From the NCBI GenBank assembly GCA_964440935.1, contig CAYTTY010000006.1, positions 47,796-111,795 on the forward strand: 64,000 nucleotides of DNA, read 5' to 3'. The number at the start of each line of letters is the position of its first letter. Position 1 is the stretch's first letter. The stretch is from WJJR01 sp964440935. Lineage in GTDB: Bacteria; Zixibacteria; MSB-5A5; WJJR01. The notes beneath the pieces were generated by a model, which was given only the letters and a program-made list of their open reading frames with translations, did not search any database and had not been told where the DNA came from. The translations under genes were made by a program, and so were the position numbers. Below, one piece after another: positions 18,232-26,344 of the stretch.

Positions 18232-19585
18232 CTCGAAACTCTGTGGCGTCAATGTCGAACGCTTTAAGTCGGCGCCACAGTGTGGTACGGCTGATCCCCA
18301 ACTGGCGGGCGGTTTGTCCCAAGTTGCCTTTGTTCTGTTGCAGGATCGAACGGATTGTTTGCTGCTCGGCACGTGCCAGCGGTGACTGGTTCCAACCGTT
18401 GGCATCGATGTCCTCGGCCAGATGATCCTCGGGTTGATACTCTTCGGGCAGGTGACGCATGTGGATGCGTCGCTGGTGGCAGAGCACAAAGGCATACTCG
18501 ATGAGGTTTTCCAGTTCGCGAACATTGCCGGGGAAATCATGGCGCATGAAGAACTCCATCACCGCCGGCGTGACGCCCTCGATTTGCTTGCCGCGTTTCG
18601 CGTTGTAGCGATTGACAAAGTGCTCCACCAGATGCGGAATGTCTTCGCGCCGTTCGCGCAGGGGCGGCACCGTCAGGCGCACCACGGCCAGGCGGAAGTA
18701 GAGATCGTCGCGGAAGCGCTCCTTGCTCACCATTTCAAAGAGACGTTTGTTGGTAGCGGCCACAATACGGACATTGGCACGGCGCGGTTCGACCGAGCCG
18801 AGGGGTTCGTATTCGCGTTCCTGCAGCAGGCGCAGAAGCTTGACTTGGGTTTCCAAGGGGAGTTCGCTGATTTCATCGAAGAACACGGTACCGCCATCGG
18901 CCAACGCGATTCGTCCCGGTTTGTCCTTCTGCGCGTCGGTGAACGCCCCTTTGACATACCCGAACAACTCGGATTCGAAGAGGCTGGGTGGGAGTGTACC
19001 GCAATTGACCACCACACAAGGTTTTGATCGTCGGCTGCTCAGGTTGTGAATGGCGTGGGCAATCAACTCCTTCCCCGAACCGCTGGGTCCTTCGATCAGA
19101 ACCGTGCTGTCGCTTTGGGCGATATCAGGCAGGAGCGTGAAGATACGACGAAACGCCTCACTACGGCCGATGATGTCCTCGAAGACATACTGGCTTGAGA
19201 TCTCACGCCGCAGTTGTTCGATCTGTGACAGATCGCGGAAGGTCTCGACGGCGCCGAGCACGCTACCATTGCGATCACGCAGGACAGCGGTGGAGATGCT
19301 GATCGGATGGCTGCGTCCATCGCGGTCAAGAATGCGGGCGGGCTGGTTGATGATTTCGTTGCCGGTGCGCAGGGTCTGACGGATGGCGCAGCCGCGCTCG
19401 CAGATGTCGGCGCGGAAAACGTCGGAGCATTTCCGTCCGATGGCATCAGCCGCGGGCACACCGGTGATCCGTTCGGCGGCTTTGTTGAAGGATGTAATGC
19501 GCCACTCCCCATCGACGGTGAAGACACCATCGGCGATGCAACTGAGAATGGTCTCATGCAGTCGGTCCTGCTTGGTTTTTTCCAT
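18227..19585 (-). CDS. Sigma-54-dependent transcriptional activator (PAS-AAA-Fis)
   Basis: 452 residues. The N-terminal PAS domain (about 5-120) includes Cys residues in CSDVFRADICERGCAIRQTL. The central AAA+ domain has Walker A (EGPSGSGKELIAHAIH), the sigma-54 contact loop as GAFTDA rather than the usual GAFTGA, Walker B (GGTVFFDEISELP) and an R-finger region (FRDDLYFRLAVVRLTVPPLR). The C-terminal Fis-type helix-turn-helix is LGQTARQLGISRTTLWRRL. The start has a strong AAGGAGG. The gene points toward the redox-complex operon, whose sigma-54 promoter it most likely controls. A cytoplasmic redox or ligand signal through the PAS domain is inference. Confidence 0.93.
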   Translation of the reverse strand: MEKTKQDRLHETILSCIADGVFTVDGEWRITSFNKAAERITGVPAADAIGRKCSDVFRADICERGCAIRQTLRTGNEIINQPARILDRDGRSHPISISTAVLRDRNGSVLGAVETFRDLSQIEQLRREISSQYVFEDIIGRSEAFRRIFTLLPDIAQSDSTVLIEGPSGSGKELIAHAIHNLSSRRSKPCVVVNCGTLPPSLFESELFGYVKGAFTDAQKDKPGRIALADGGTVFFDEISELPLETQVKLLRLLQEREYEPLGSVEPRRANVRIVAATNKRLFEMVSKERFRDDLYFRLAVVRLTVPPLRERREDIPHLVEHFVNRYNAKRGKQIEGVTPAVMEFFMRHDFPGNVRELENLIEYAFVLCHQRRIHMRHLPEEYQPEDHLAEDIDANGWNQSPLARAEQQTIRSILQQNKGNLGQTARQLGISRTTLWRRLKAFDIDATEFRD

Positions 19586-19640
19586 GGGAGCGGCCTCCTT
19601 CTATTCTAGTTACGGCAGAATTTGGTCCAGATGTTCAACT

Positions 19641-19662
19641 TTGAAACAGGATTATGTTTCAA
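19641..19662. promoter_or_regulatory. Dyad operator upstream of the sigma-54 activator gene
   Basis: GAAACA-GGATTA-TGTTTC, extended at both ends to TTGAAACA/TGTTTCAA, 55-75 bases before the activator start. Half-sites and spacing equal those of the dyad at 18,187. Autoregulation is the natural reading. Confidence 0.55.
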
Positions 19663-19760
19663 TTATGGAATTTTGACAATCTGAGGGGCCGGACAATAGA
19701 GCCCTCTATTGAGAGTTCGTTGAAAATTGGTATTCTGTTTCGCACAGGTCTGGTTCCTGG

Positions 19761-19792
19761 CCGGACCGGTGCGGCTGAGAGCCGCCCCTACG
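19761..19792. repeat. Short dispersed repeat, copy 1
   Basis: A 32-base unit beginning CCGGACCGGTGCGGCTGAGA, containing GGCT-GAG-AGCC, which can form a small hairpin. A near-identical unit occurs at 24,376. Both are intergenic. Confidence 0.6.
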
Positions 19793-19836
19793 CGAGGATT
19801 TATCTACGTGACGTTATGTATTGAGGATGCCCTTTC

Positions 19837-20490
19837 ATGTCGAGTCTGAGCGAACAGAAAGCAACGCTTAGGGAGTTACTTGCCGCACGGGACCGGGAGA
19901 CGATCATGCGCTGGGCACGCGAGGCGCGGGGTTCGCTGCGTACACTGACCTCGATGACATTCGACACCGATCAGTTGCTTGTCTGGCGGGCGATTGAGGC
20001 CACCGGGTGGGTCGCGGCGGTTGTCGCCGAGGACGGGTTGCGACCAGTAAAGGATCTGATTCGACGGCAACTGTGGCTGATGAATGATGAATCGGGGGGC
20101 TTGGGGTGGCATTCGCCGGAACTGATAGGGGAGATCCTCGTCAATGTTCCGTCACTGGTTGAGCAGTTCGCGCCGTTGTTGCCTTCCTTCTTAGTCGAAG
20201 AGCCATTTGAGCGCGGGACGCACTTCGCGATGTGGCGGATTGCCCAAGTGGATCCCAAGGTGTACTCGTCGAATACACCGCAACTGGTCCGTTCCCTCAC
20301 GGATGCCGATGCGGCGATCCGGGCGTTTGCGGCGTTGACGCTGCTGCATGTTGATGCGGATACGCACGTTGGCGCGGTGGAACCGCTACGGTCGGATGAT
20401 GCGGAAGTTGTTGTGTATGATTACGGCGATGGATCGTTTCAGACGACGACGGTTGGGGAGTTGGTGGCCGGCGGGCTGTCGCGAGACTGA
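19837..20490 (+). CDS. DVU0298-family HEAT-like protein
   Basis: 217 residues, soluble. It is alpha-helical with HEAT/PBS-lyase-like repeats (for example LVWRAIEATGWVAAVVAEDG, RSLTDADAAIRAFAALTLLH) and RGTHFAMWRIAQVDPKVY in the middle. It ends in a short beta segment (VVVYDYGDGSFQTTTVGEL). I recognise it as the DVU0298 type, a conserved protein of unknown function that is common in sulfate reducers. The resemblance comes from memory of the family, not from a search. It is the only plus-strand gene between 18 and 26 kb and stands alone. Its role may be as a scaffold for redox or regulatory partners; no catalytic motif is visible. Confidence 0.7.
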   Translation: MSSLSEQKATLRELLAARDRETIMRWAREARGSLRTLTSMTFDTDQLLVWRAIEATGWVAAVVAEDGLRPVKDLIRRQLWLMNDESGGLGWHSPELIGEILVNVPSLVEQFAPLLPSFLVEEPFERGTHFAMWRIAQVDPKVYSSNTPQLVRSLTDADAAIRAFAALTLLHVDADTHVGAVEPLRSDDAEVVVYDYGDGSFQTTTVGELVAGGLSRD

Positions 20491-20497
20491 TGCGAAT

Positions 20498-20544
20498 CCC
20501 ACCCTAACGAATGATCGCCTTTGGCGATCATTCGTTAGGGTGGG
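20498..20544. repeat. Perfect 22-bp hairpin repeat (CCCACCCTAACG family)
   Basis: Arms of 22 bases with a TTT loop, eight bases past the stop of the DVU0298-type gene. The outer arm is shared with the hairpin at 10,704 except for one paired G/A change. The inner arm (AATGATCGCC) is unrelated yet perfectly paired. It could end transcripts from both sides. Confidence 0.8.
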
Positions 20545-20621
20545 GCACCCCACTTTGTTTTTCTAACGTAGCACGAGCGGGACGGCCCTGCTACGATGAG
20601 TACCCGGCCAGTGTTCCGACA

Positions 20622-20999
20622 CTACGTCCCGATCGCGTCGTGGACCATCTGCAGCAGTTTCTCCCGGTCGATCGGTTTGTCGATGAAGCCGAGTGGTTTT
20701 GGCATCGTGTGATGATCGCGGGCGAACAACTCTTTGTAGCGTTCCACACCACTGCACACGATGACGGGAATCTGGGAGAGCTTCTCATCCTTGATGAGAT
20801 TCCGGTAGAATTTCACCCCGGTCTCACGCGGCATGACAATATCGAGCGTGATGAGATCGGGGGGATTGGCTTGCACCTGTTTCCACGCAACGTCACCATC
20901 ATCAGCCGTCTCGGTTTCGTAACCGTGCTCCTGAAACAGGATTTCCAGATAGGTGCGGGGATCTTGTTCATCGTCAATAATCAGAATCTTCTTGGCCAC
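20622..20999 (-). CDS. Single-domain response regulator
   Basis: 125 residues, a lone receiver: ILIIDDEQD, LITLDIVMPRETG (phospho-acceptor Asp), VIVCSGVERY (Ser/Thr switch region) and FIDKPIDREKL. I chose GTG 20999 because GGGAGG sits nine bases before it and the receiver fold begins at once; longer upstream starts would lie inside the previous gene. It is the third gene of a unit with the NarI-like and HdrD-like genes and is a paralogue of the receivers at 10.8 and 11.3 kb. It has no kinase of its own, so it may share the kinase at 11.8 kb (inference). Confidence 0.88.
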   Translation of the reverse strand: MAKKILIIDDEQDPRTYLEILFQEHGYETETADDGDVAWKQVQANPPDLITLDIVMPRETGVKFYRNLIKDEKLSQIPVIVCSGVERYKELFARDHHTMPKPLGFIDKPIDREKLLQMVHDAIGT

Positions 21000-21016
21000 G
21001 TCAGCCACCTCCCGGC

Positions 21017-22636
21017 TTAATGCCACTCCCACTCCAGGAACGGTTTGTCGATATCGGTCATGGCGTTCACGACCAGTTCCACCAGTCCACCATACAGTAT
21101 ATTGCACTTTTCGAAGACCTGGTAGGTGGCAAACATGTCGCGAATCGCACCCTTGCAGTTGGAGCAGGGAGCACAGACGAACTTCTTGTGTTCGGTGCCA
21201 ATGATATCCTGGAACACATTCAGGATTTGCCGCAGTTTGGCCCGTCCCGAGATGATCTCGCGGAAGGCGGGGAAGTTGAGGTCCTGGGTGATCGCGAAGC
21301 CGCTGCCACCGCCACAGCAGTAGTTTTCGACTCCGTGGGGGGTCATTTCACGGAAGTTGTTGCAGACCGCCTTGAGCACGTCGCGTTGCGGTTGCACAAC
21401 CCCCATCAGGCGGACCAGGTTGCACGGATCGTGGAGAGTGGTCGTGATGTCGTCGTTGCGTGAGGGATCGAGTTTCAGTCGTCCGCTCAACACAATGTCG
21501 CGCAGCAATGTCATCGAGCTTTCGCGTGGGATGTTGAGGTCGCCCACCAGGACACGGTCGGCAATGACCGTCAGGGCCTTGTGCGCATGTCCGCACTCGC
21601 CCAGAACGATCTTCTTCACGCCCAGCTTCTTGGCCACTTCGGCATGCTTCAGCGCGACTTTGGCAAACTGGACGTCGTCATACCACACACCGTAGTTCAC
21701 ACCATCGTAAGCCACTAATTCACTCGATAGTGTGTAGCTGAGTCCCGCCGCTTCGAGGATGATCGCAAATGCTTCGGGATTTTCCGGCCAGGCCAGGAAT
21801 TCGCCGGCGTTGTGGATCAGCAGAATGTCGGCGTCGCTTTTGTCCATCGGCCATTTGAATTTCTGGCCGGTGCGCTCATCCACCTCTTCTTCGAGGAATT
21901 CGACCGTATCGAGAAAGGCGATCGGTGTCATACCGGTTGATGACCCCGATTCGAGTTGGCGTTGCGATCCTTTATCATGCAGCGGTTCAACCGTGATACC
22001 CATTTCCTGACTGAAGATCTTACGCAATTCGCGGGTGACCAAACCGTTGTCGACACCGATGGGGCACGACTGCGCGCAGCGACGGCACAGGGTGCAGCGA
22101 TAGCTCAGCTCCATCAGGCGCGCGATCATCGTCCAGGTAACGTCGATCTCGTTCCCGGTTATCATGGTCATGAATTTGCCGCCGGTTCTGATATATTTCT
22201 TGTAAAGCCGGCGCAAAATGTCGGAGCGGAAGGTCGGGCGATAGATGTCGATCTGGCCCGATTCATTATAAATGGGGCAGGCGTCCGAGCAGGTCTGGCA
22301 CTTCGCACAGTATTCCATCGTCAGCATGAGTGTCTGCTGGAAGGTCCAGTTGTTCTCCTTCTCGAACAGTTTCTTCAGTCCGGAGAGGAAGGACTCGATG
22401 TACTTTTTCTTCTCCTCTTCCGTCTGCGGTCGCGGGAACTTGAACGCTGTGACACCGTCGAGATCGGACTCGTACTTCTGCCGTTGCTCCTCGGTGAGCG
22501 CGGGGAAGTCGGGGAGGTTTTCCGGCTTGTCATACGGCGGCGGCAACGGTTCGAACGCTTGCTCGCTCAGATCGATGAGCTGACCCGGTTTGTGGGCAAA
22601 GTCCTTGTAGGTGGTTGCGGGTTTCGTATCACTCAT
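21017..22636 (-). CDS. HdrD/DsrK-like iron-sulfur protein, second module
   Basis: 539 residues from ATG 22636. It has a long N-terminal extension (about 110 residues), then ferredoxin motifs CAKCQTCSDACPIYNES and CTLCRRCAQSCPIGVDNG. The C-terminal CCG-type landmarks are LGECGHAHKAL, DPCNLVRLMG, NYCCGGGSGF and APCSNCKGAI. This is the DsrK/TmcB/HmcF family, but it is a separate paralogue from both the dsrK at 38 kb and the gene at 16.5 kb. It overlaps the NarI-like gene by eight bases. Together they would form a two-subunit membrane module like DsrMK that moves electrons between quinone and a cytoplasmic thiol or disulfide. Confidence 0.86.
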   Translation of the reverse strand: MSDTKPATTYKDFAHKPGQLIDLSEQAFEPLPPPYDKPENLPDFPALTEEQRQKYESDLDGVTAFKFPRPQTEEEKKKYIESFLSGLKKLFEKENNWTFQQTLMLTMEYCAKCQTCSDACPIYNESGQIDIYRPTFRSDILRRLYKKYIRTGGKFMTMITGNEIDVTWTMIARLMELSYRCTLCRRCAQSCPIGVDNGLVTRELRKIFSQEMGITVEPLHDKGSQRQLESGSSTGMTPIAFLDTVEFLEEEVDERTGQKFKWPMDKSDADILLIHNAGEFLAWPENPEAFAIILEAAGLSYTLSSELVAYDGVNYGVWYDDVQFAKVALKHAEVAKKLGVKKIVLGECGHAHKALTVIADRVLVGDLNIPRESSMTLLRDIVLSGRLKLDPSRNDDITTTLHDPCNLVRLMGVVQPQRDVLKAVCNNFREMTPHGVENYCCGGGSGFAITQDLNFPAFREIISGRAKLRQILNVFQDIIGTEHKKFVCAPCSNCKGAIRDMFATYQVFEKCNILYGGLVELVVNAMTDIDKPFLEWEWH

Positions 22637-23561
22637 CTTTCTTTTCCTCCTCGGTCGAGGTGGCGGCTTCGGCCCAGGTGCTGCCCGACTTAATGTGCGG
22701 CGCCGACCAGTTGATTTTGTATCCCAAAGCCTTTTGAACTGCACGTTCGATGTGTCCGTCGCGGATATTCGGTTCATCCTCCCAGCGCACCGTGTGGTAG
22801 GTGAAATACTTGCCGACCATGTGGGTCATATGCGTGAACGGGAAATAGAGCAGCAGAATGACGACGAGCCACAAGTGCACCGACAACATGGTCGGCAGTG
22901 GTCCGGCTGCTTGAAACGTAATCAAGCTACCGACAAATCCCCGCCAGATGGCCAGCGATTGTTCGACCGTGGTCAAACTCAACAAGCCGGTTACAAACAC
23001 CGCCAGCAGGAACACCAGATTCAAATAATCGCCGCGCACGGTGGCGGCGCGCATGTCGCGATTCGTCATCCGTTTCAGCAGCACGCCAACACCGCCGATC
23101 AAGCTCAAGATCCAGCCGGCATAACCCAGTACCACGGTGGCGTAGTGTACCAGGACCGCAAAGCCGTTACCCGCGTTGGCTGCGACCGTCACACCGGCTG
23201 CCTGCATGATCGCGCCGACAACCAGAACGACCGTGAAGCCAACCAGGCAGTAGAGTCCGAAGTGGAACGGGAAGGAGAAGTACCAGAGCGGACGGTTATG
23301 GCGATAGACGCCCTTGACCAAGATGATCTCCTTGGCCATTTCGGTCAGCTCAGCCATCAGGGCAAAGTCGCGCGGCTTGGTCCACCAGTCGATTTCCTCA
23401 AAGTAGGAGCCGCCGTAGTGGCCCTTGCCCCGTTCGTGGGGGATGGGATACAGGTCCCAGCGCAGATGCACCGGCATGCGGGCGATGCGGATCATCTTCA
23501 CCGCCACCGCGACCACAAAGAAGACAACCGCCACGTAGCTAACCCATTGCAATGCGCTCAT
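22629..23561 (-). CDS. DsrM/NarI-like cytochrome b membrane protein, second module
   Basis: 310 residues with about six hydrophobic helices (for example WVSYVAVVFFVVAVAVKMI, HFGLYCLVGFTVVLVVGAIM, MLSVHLWLVVILLLYFPF). A cytoplasmic loop after the first helix contains PIPHERGKGHYGGSYFEEID. Histidines in FPFHFGLY, VHYATVV and VHLWLV are suited to haem b ligation. Family: nitrate reductase gamma/DsrM. First gene of the operon with the HdrD-like protein and a receiver. Confidence 0.85.
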   Translation of the reverse strand: MSALQWVSYVAVVFFVVAVAVKMIRIARMPVHLRWDLYPIPHERGKGHYGGSYFEEIDWWTKPRDFALMAELTEMAKEIILVKGVYRHNRPLWYFSFPFHFGLYCLVGFTVVLVVGAIMQAAGVTVAANAGNGFAVLVHYATVVLGYAGWILSLIGGVGVLLKRMTNRDMRAATVRGDYLNLVFLLAVFVTGLLSLTTVEQSLAIWRGFVGSLITFQAAGPLPTMLSVHLWLVVILLLYFPFTHMTHMVGKYFTYHTVRWEDEPNIRDGHIERAVQKALGYKINWSAPHIKSGSTWAEAATSTEEEKKDE

Positions 23562-23665
23562 AAACCCCTCCCGTTACCGCCTGTCATCTCCGATGCGATA
23601 GATGGTTCTCGTCGAGCAGTCCCCATCCCGATGGTTTCGATCATGTCGGCGTTAAGCATCATCGG

Positions 23666-24187
23666 TCACCGTTGCGACTCGTCTGTCCCGTAGACGAGCG
23701 ATTTCATCGTTCCAATGCAGTATGTGCCGTATCGATAGACGTCACACTCGTTACAGTTAAAGCCCAGTTTTGCGCATTCCTCCTGGCACACCATCCAACA
23801 GGGTTGACGGCTGTGCTTGGCGGCCGGACACTGTTGGCGCATTTCCGGAGAACAATGAGTGACATCCCAACACGGGAGCAGGGCCAGGAGACGTCGAATG
23901 CCCTCAATGTTCAGGCCTTCATCATTAATAAGGTATTGGATGGTCTTGATACGGCGGATGTCGGCGCGGCACAGCAGCCGACGGCCGGTTGGCGTGCGAT
24001 GATAGCGCAGCAAGCCTTCGGATTCATACTTGCGAAGTGCCGACACCGAGAGACCGGTCATAGAGGCCGCGATGCCAATCGAAATAACAGGGTCCCAGTC
24101 AGCTTCAGGTTCAGAGGGAATGTTGTGTGGTTCGATCGCGGTGATCTTGTGAAGTTTTTCTTTTGTGCGATTGCGAGATCGAGCCAT
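23666..24187 (-). CDS. MerR-family regulator with a Cys-rich C-terminus
   Basis: 173 residues from ATG 24187. The MerR helix-turn-helix is at about 35-100 (GIAASMTGLSVSALRKYESE, GLLRYHRTPTGRRLLCRADI). The C-terminal roughly 60 residues hold nine or more Cys (CWDVTHCSPEMRQQC, CWMVCQEECAKLG, CNECDVYRYGTYC), a pattern able to bind a metal or iron-sulfur cluster. The signal is unknown. It lies upstream of the second NarI/HdrD module on the same strand (105-base gap) and may control that module or itself. The ATG codes for MARSRNRTKEK; longer starts lack similarity. Confidence 0.85.
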   Translation of the reverse strand: MARSRNRTKEKLHKITAIEPHNIPSEPEADWDPVISIGIAASMTGLSVSALRKYESEGLLRYHRTPTGRRLLCRADIRRIKTIQYLINDEGLNIEGIRRLLALLPCWDVTHCSPEMRQQCPAAKHSRQPCWMVCQEECAKLGFNCNECDVYRYGTYCIGTMKSLVYGTDESQR

Positions 24188-24375
24188 TGGACACCCCAAA
24201 ATCTGGCCTTTCTGACTATGAGAGTATACGAAGTCTACACTTTGAATTAGAGAAAGATTGTACAAGGTTGTGACAAGATGACTCATTTGACTGGTAAGTT
24301 GATCATTGACAAGGAGTAAGCACGAAAGGGCCGCACAAGGGGACTTGTTGAAGACGTTGCTCTTGTCCTATTCAG

Positions 24376-24407
24376 CCGGACCGGTGTGGCTGAGAGCCGC
24401 ACCTACG
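24376..24407. repeat. Short dispersed repeat, copy 2
   Basis: Matches the 32-base unit at 19,761 with about three differences (GTGTGGCTGAGAGCCGCACC). It is the only distinctive feature, apart from a terminator, in the 356-base gap 24,188-24,543; I see no gene there. Confidence 0.6.
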
Positions 24408-24481
24408 TGAGTCTGCATTCGTACCGCAGTAGCCGCTGAGCTCACGCGCGATCATCGATTCGGGTTTTTTTACCATGTCCC

Positions 24482-24524
24482 AAAAAACGGGCCGCCGAGA
24501 TTCGTTCTGTCTCGACGGCCCGCG
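24482..24524 (-). terminator. Rho-independent terminator after the YkgJ-like gene
   Basis: On the minus strand a 12-bp GC-rich stem (GGGCCGTCGAGA with TCTCGGCGGCCC) and an 11-base loop are followed directly by TTTTTT. It lies about 20 bases past the stop at 24,544. One of the cleanest terminators in the window. Confidence 0.9.
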
Positions 24525-24543
24525 ATGTATCACAGGGTGTTCG

Positions 24544-25386
24544 CTACTTGCCGGGTTGGGGGGGCAGCTTCTGTTTCATCCGGAGTTCCTGCTCTTTGTC
24601 GGCAAGGACGTCGCTTTTGACCGTCATGGATTTCTCGCCAAACAGCGCAAACCGCAGCCACTTGTACCCGAGCTTCAGCAGTGCCACATCGTCTTCGCGG
24701 ACCGTATTGACGGTGTCTTCGTCGACTTCGAACTTGTTGAGGAAGCTGCTTTTGAAGACGAAGTCGCGAAAGCGATCGATGTTGTAGCAGACCATGAAGA
24801 ACATCTCGATCTTCTCGGGCGTGAGCTTGGATCCTTCCTGGAAGAATGGGTGGAGAGTGAGGTCTTTGAAGTCCTTGCCCATTTCATCGTACTCAATGAT
24901 CCCCTGATCGGCCAGCCATTCATCGACCGTCTGTTTCTTCGGTTCACGGAAGCCCTTGCAGACCGATTCCTTCAGGAGGAAATAGAACTCGTCGGCTAAA
25001 TCCTTGCTGCCTTCGCCCGGCGACGCCATGCCCAGGGGATACATGCGGCAGGACCACGGGCGGTCGTTGTAGACAGAGCAGCCGTCCTCCTTGACAAAGG
25101 GGCAGCTCTTGCGCTCATCGTCGGTCATCTGCAAGAGGATCACCGGGTAGCCCAGGTTCTTGTCGAACGGCATGATCGTGTAGCGGTCGAGGAACTCCTG
25201 CGACGAGATGCCCAGCGCATTTTTCAGGCGAATGACATCGTAGGGTGTCAGAAAGATGTTCACATCGCCGCAGCAATCGTTGAAGCAGGGTACGCCGGAG
25301 TGGCAGGCGAAGGCGAACGTGTCGTCCTTCGTCAGCCGGGGATAATCCTTCAGGATTTCCTCTTTGAGTTTTTCTACTTCACGCAT
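24544..25386 (-). CDS. YkgJ-family cysteine cluster protein
   Basis: 280 residues. The YkgJ (UPF0153) cysteine pattern is clear: FACHSGVPCFNDCCGDVNIF, then LTPYDVIRLKNALGIS, and a second group in SCPFVKEDGCSVYNDRPWSC plus RMYPLG. The family is thought to bind zinc or an iron-sulfur cluster and may modify proteins; its reaction is not established. The C-terminal half (about 150-280) is helical and ends in a charged tail. It shares a two-gene unit with the zinc-finger protein upstream (11-base gap), divergent from sat. Its link to sulfate reduction is by position only. Confidence 0.85.
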   Translation of the reverse strand: MREVEKLKEEILKDYPRLTKDDTFAFACHSGVPCFNDCCGDVNIFLTPYDVIRLKNALGISSQEFLDRYTIMPFDKNLGYPVILLQMTDDERKSCPFVKEDGCSVYNDRPWSCRMYPLGMASPGEGSKDLADEFYFLLKESVCKGFREPKKQTVDEWLADQGIIEYDEMGKDFKDLTLHPFFQEGSKLTPEKIEMFFMVCYNIDRFRDFVFKSSFLNKFEVDEDTVNTVREDDVALLKLGYKWLRFALFGEKSMTVKSDVLADKEQELRMKQKLPPQPGK

Positions 25387-25397
25387 TGGGCCTCCCC

Positions 25398-25667
25398 TCA
25401 GTCAATGATGCGGCCACGGTGGGCGTTGGGTGACCAGACCGCCAGGGGGCCACTGTCACCGGTGTGTGGATCGAAACGGTGCCGGTAGGAGGCGTTCTGC
25501 TCATACTTCGTGCGCATCCATTCCCAGCCCTGAATGTAGTACGGACATTCGTCATTGAAGCAGATGTACTGGTAGAGGGGATTCCAGCCGGAGTCATCCG
25601 GGGGCATCCATTTCGACATGGTCATTCCGCAATGTGGGCACTTGTCATTGACGTCGTCTGTGGTCAC
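25398..25667 (-). CDS. Ogr/Delta-like zinc-finger protein
   Basis: 89 residues if started at GTG 25667, which has AGGGAGAG seven bases upstream. An in-frame ATG at 25811 would add 48 low-complexity residues. Zinc-finger cysteines are KCPHCGM and CFNDECPYY, followed by GWEWMRTKYEQNASYRHR and GPLAVWSPNAHRGRIID. I recognise this as an ogr/Delta-like zinc-ribbon type seen in sulfate reducers; its function is unknown. It sits head-to-head with sat across an 800-base gap, with YkgJ just downstream, and may be a small regulator or a chaperone-like zinc protein. Confidence 0.7.
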   Translation of the reverse strand: MTTDDVNDKCPHCGMTMSKWMPPDDSGWNPLYQYICFNDECPYYIQGWEWMRTKYEQNASYRHRFDPHTGDSGPLAVWSPNAHRGRIID

Positions 25668-26034
25668 GGCGGCACTCTCCCTGCTTATGGTCTTCACATC
25701 GGTGAGGAACTTACTCGGTGCTGTGGTCCGATGCAAGGCGACTGGTGGTGGAGTTGACAGACTCTCCACGGTGTTGTCCAACTCGTGCAGCCGTGTGGTG
25801 TTGGTGGTCATATGGTGGCTCGATTCTCTGTGCCGCAGCGCGACACGGTTCGATTTCCCGGTTTCCAACCTTCGTTACAGCGATTCGGTCTCTATCGACC
25901 TCCACTGAGAGTAACGCAAGTGTGCCGGCAATGTGGGTCAAATTGGTCGGGGTTTTGACAATTTGAGGAAATTACTATCGACGATATTGAACATGATTTT
26001 CAATTTGTCATGAACCCGCGAAAATTGACAAGTC

Positions 26035-26052
26035 TTGACATATATTTCACAA
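26035..26052. promoter_or_regulatory. Weak Rex- or CRP/FNR (HcpR)-type half-matched site
   Basis: TTGACATATATTTCACAA matches TTGTGA-N6-TCACAA perfectly in its right half and partly in its left half. It is 417 bases upstream of sat. On its own it is weak; it gains support from the sites at 26,327 and 57,344. Confidence 0.35.
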
Positions 26053-26326
26053 GCCGACTTGACATGGAATCGGCGATTTTCTACGGTACTGCTTGCCCGA
26101 AGCTGAGTAGACGGGCTCACCGCCCCGCCGCTGATGGCGCGGGGAAGAGGTTGGCACAGCGAATTGACGAGGTTTCATAGGGTGCAAGTCATTGAAAAAG
26201 GGCAAGTTGAGGTTTTGACGTCGGGTTGCACTGACACGTGCCGCCCCCCGGCTTCGATGACGCCGAAACGACTGTTTTGAGGGTGGGGATTGCGATTGTC
26301 ACAAGTGTTGTCAGAAAGCACTATGT

Positions 26327-26344
26327 TTGTGAATTTGATAACAA
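26327..26344. promoter_or_regulatory. Rex- or CRP/FNR (HcpR)-type operator upstream of sat
   Basis: TTGTGAATTTGATAACAA fits the 18-base Rex consensus TTGTGAAN4TTCACAA at 12 of 14 fixed positions, and fits the CRP/HcpR form TGTGA-N6-TCACA with one mismatch. It is 125 bases before the sat ATG. Rex is a known repressor of sat in Desulfovibrio, and HcpR has been linked to sulfate reduction genes. Confidence 0.5.

Noticed and set aside
22611..23693. 360-codon plus-strand frame opposite the NarI-like gene
   Set aside because: His/Gln-rich composition typical of antisense frames over membrane proteins; no motif.
26140..26165. Sigma-54 promoter (TTGGCACAGCGAATTGACG) upstream of sat
   Set aside because: The -12 GC is missing at the required spacing.
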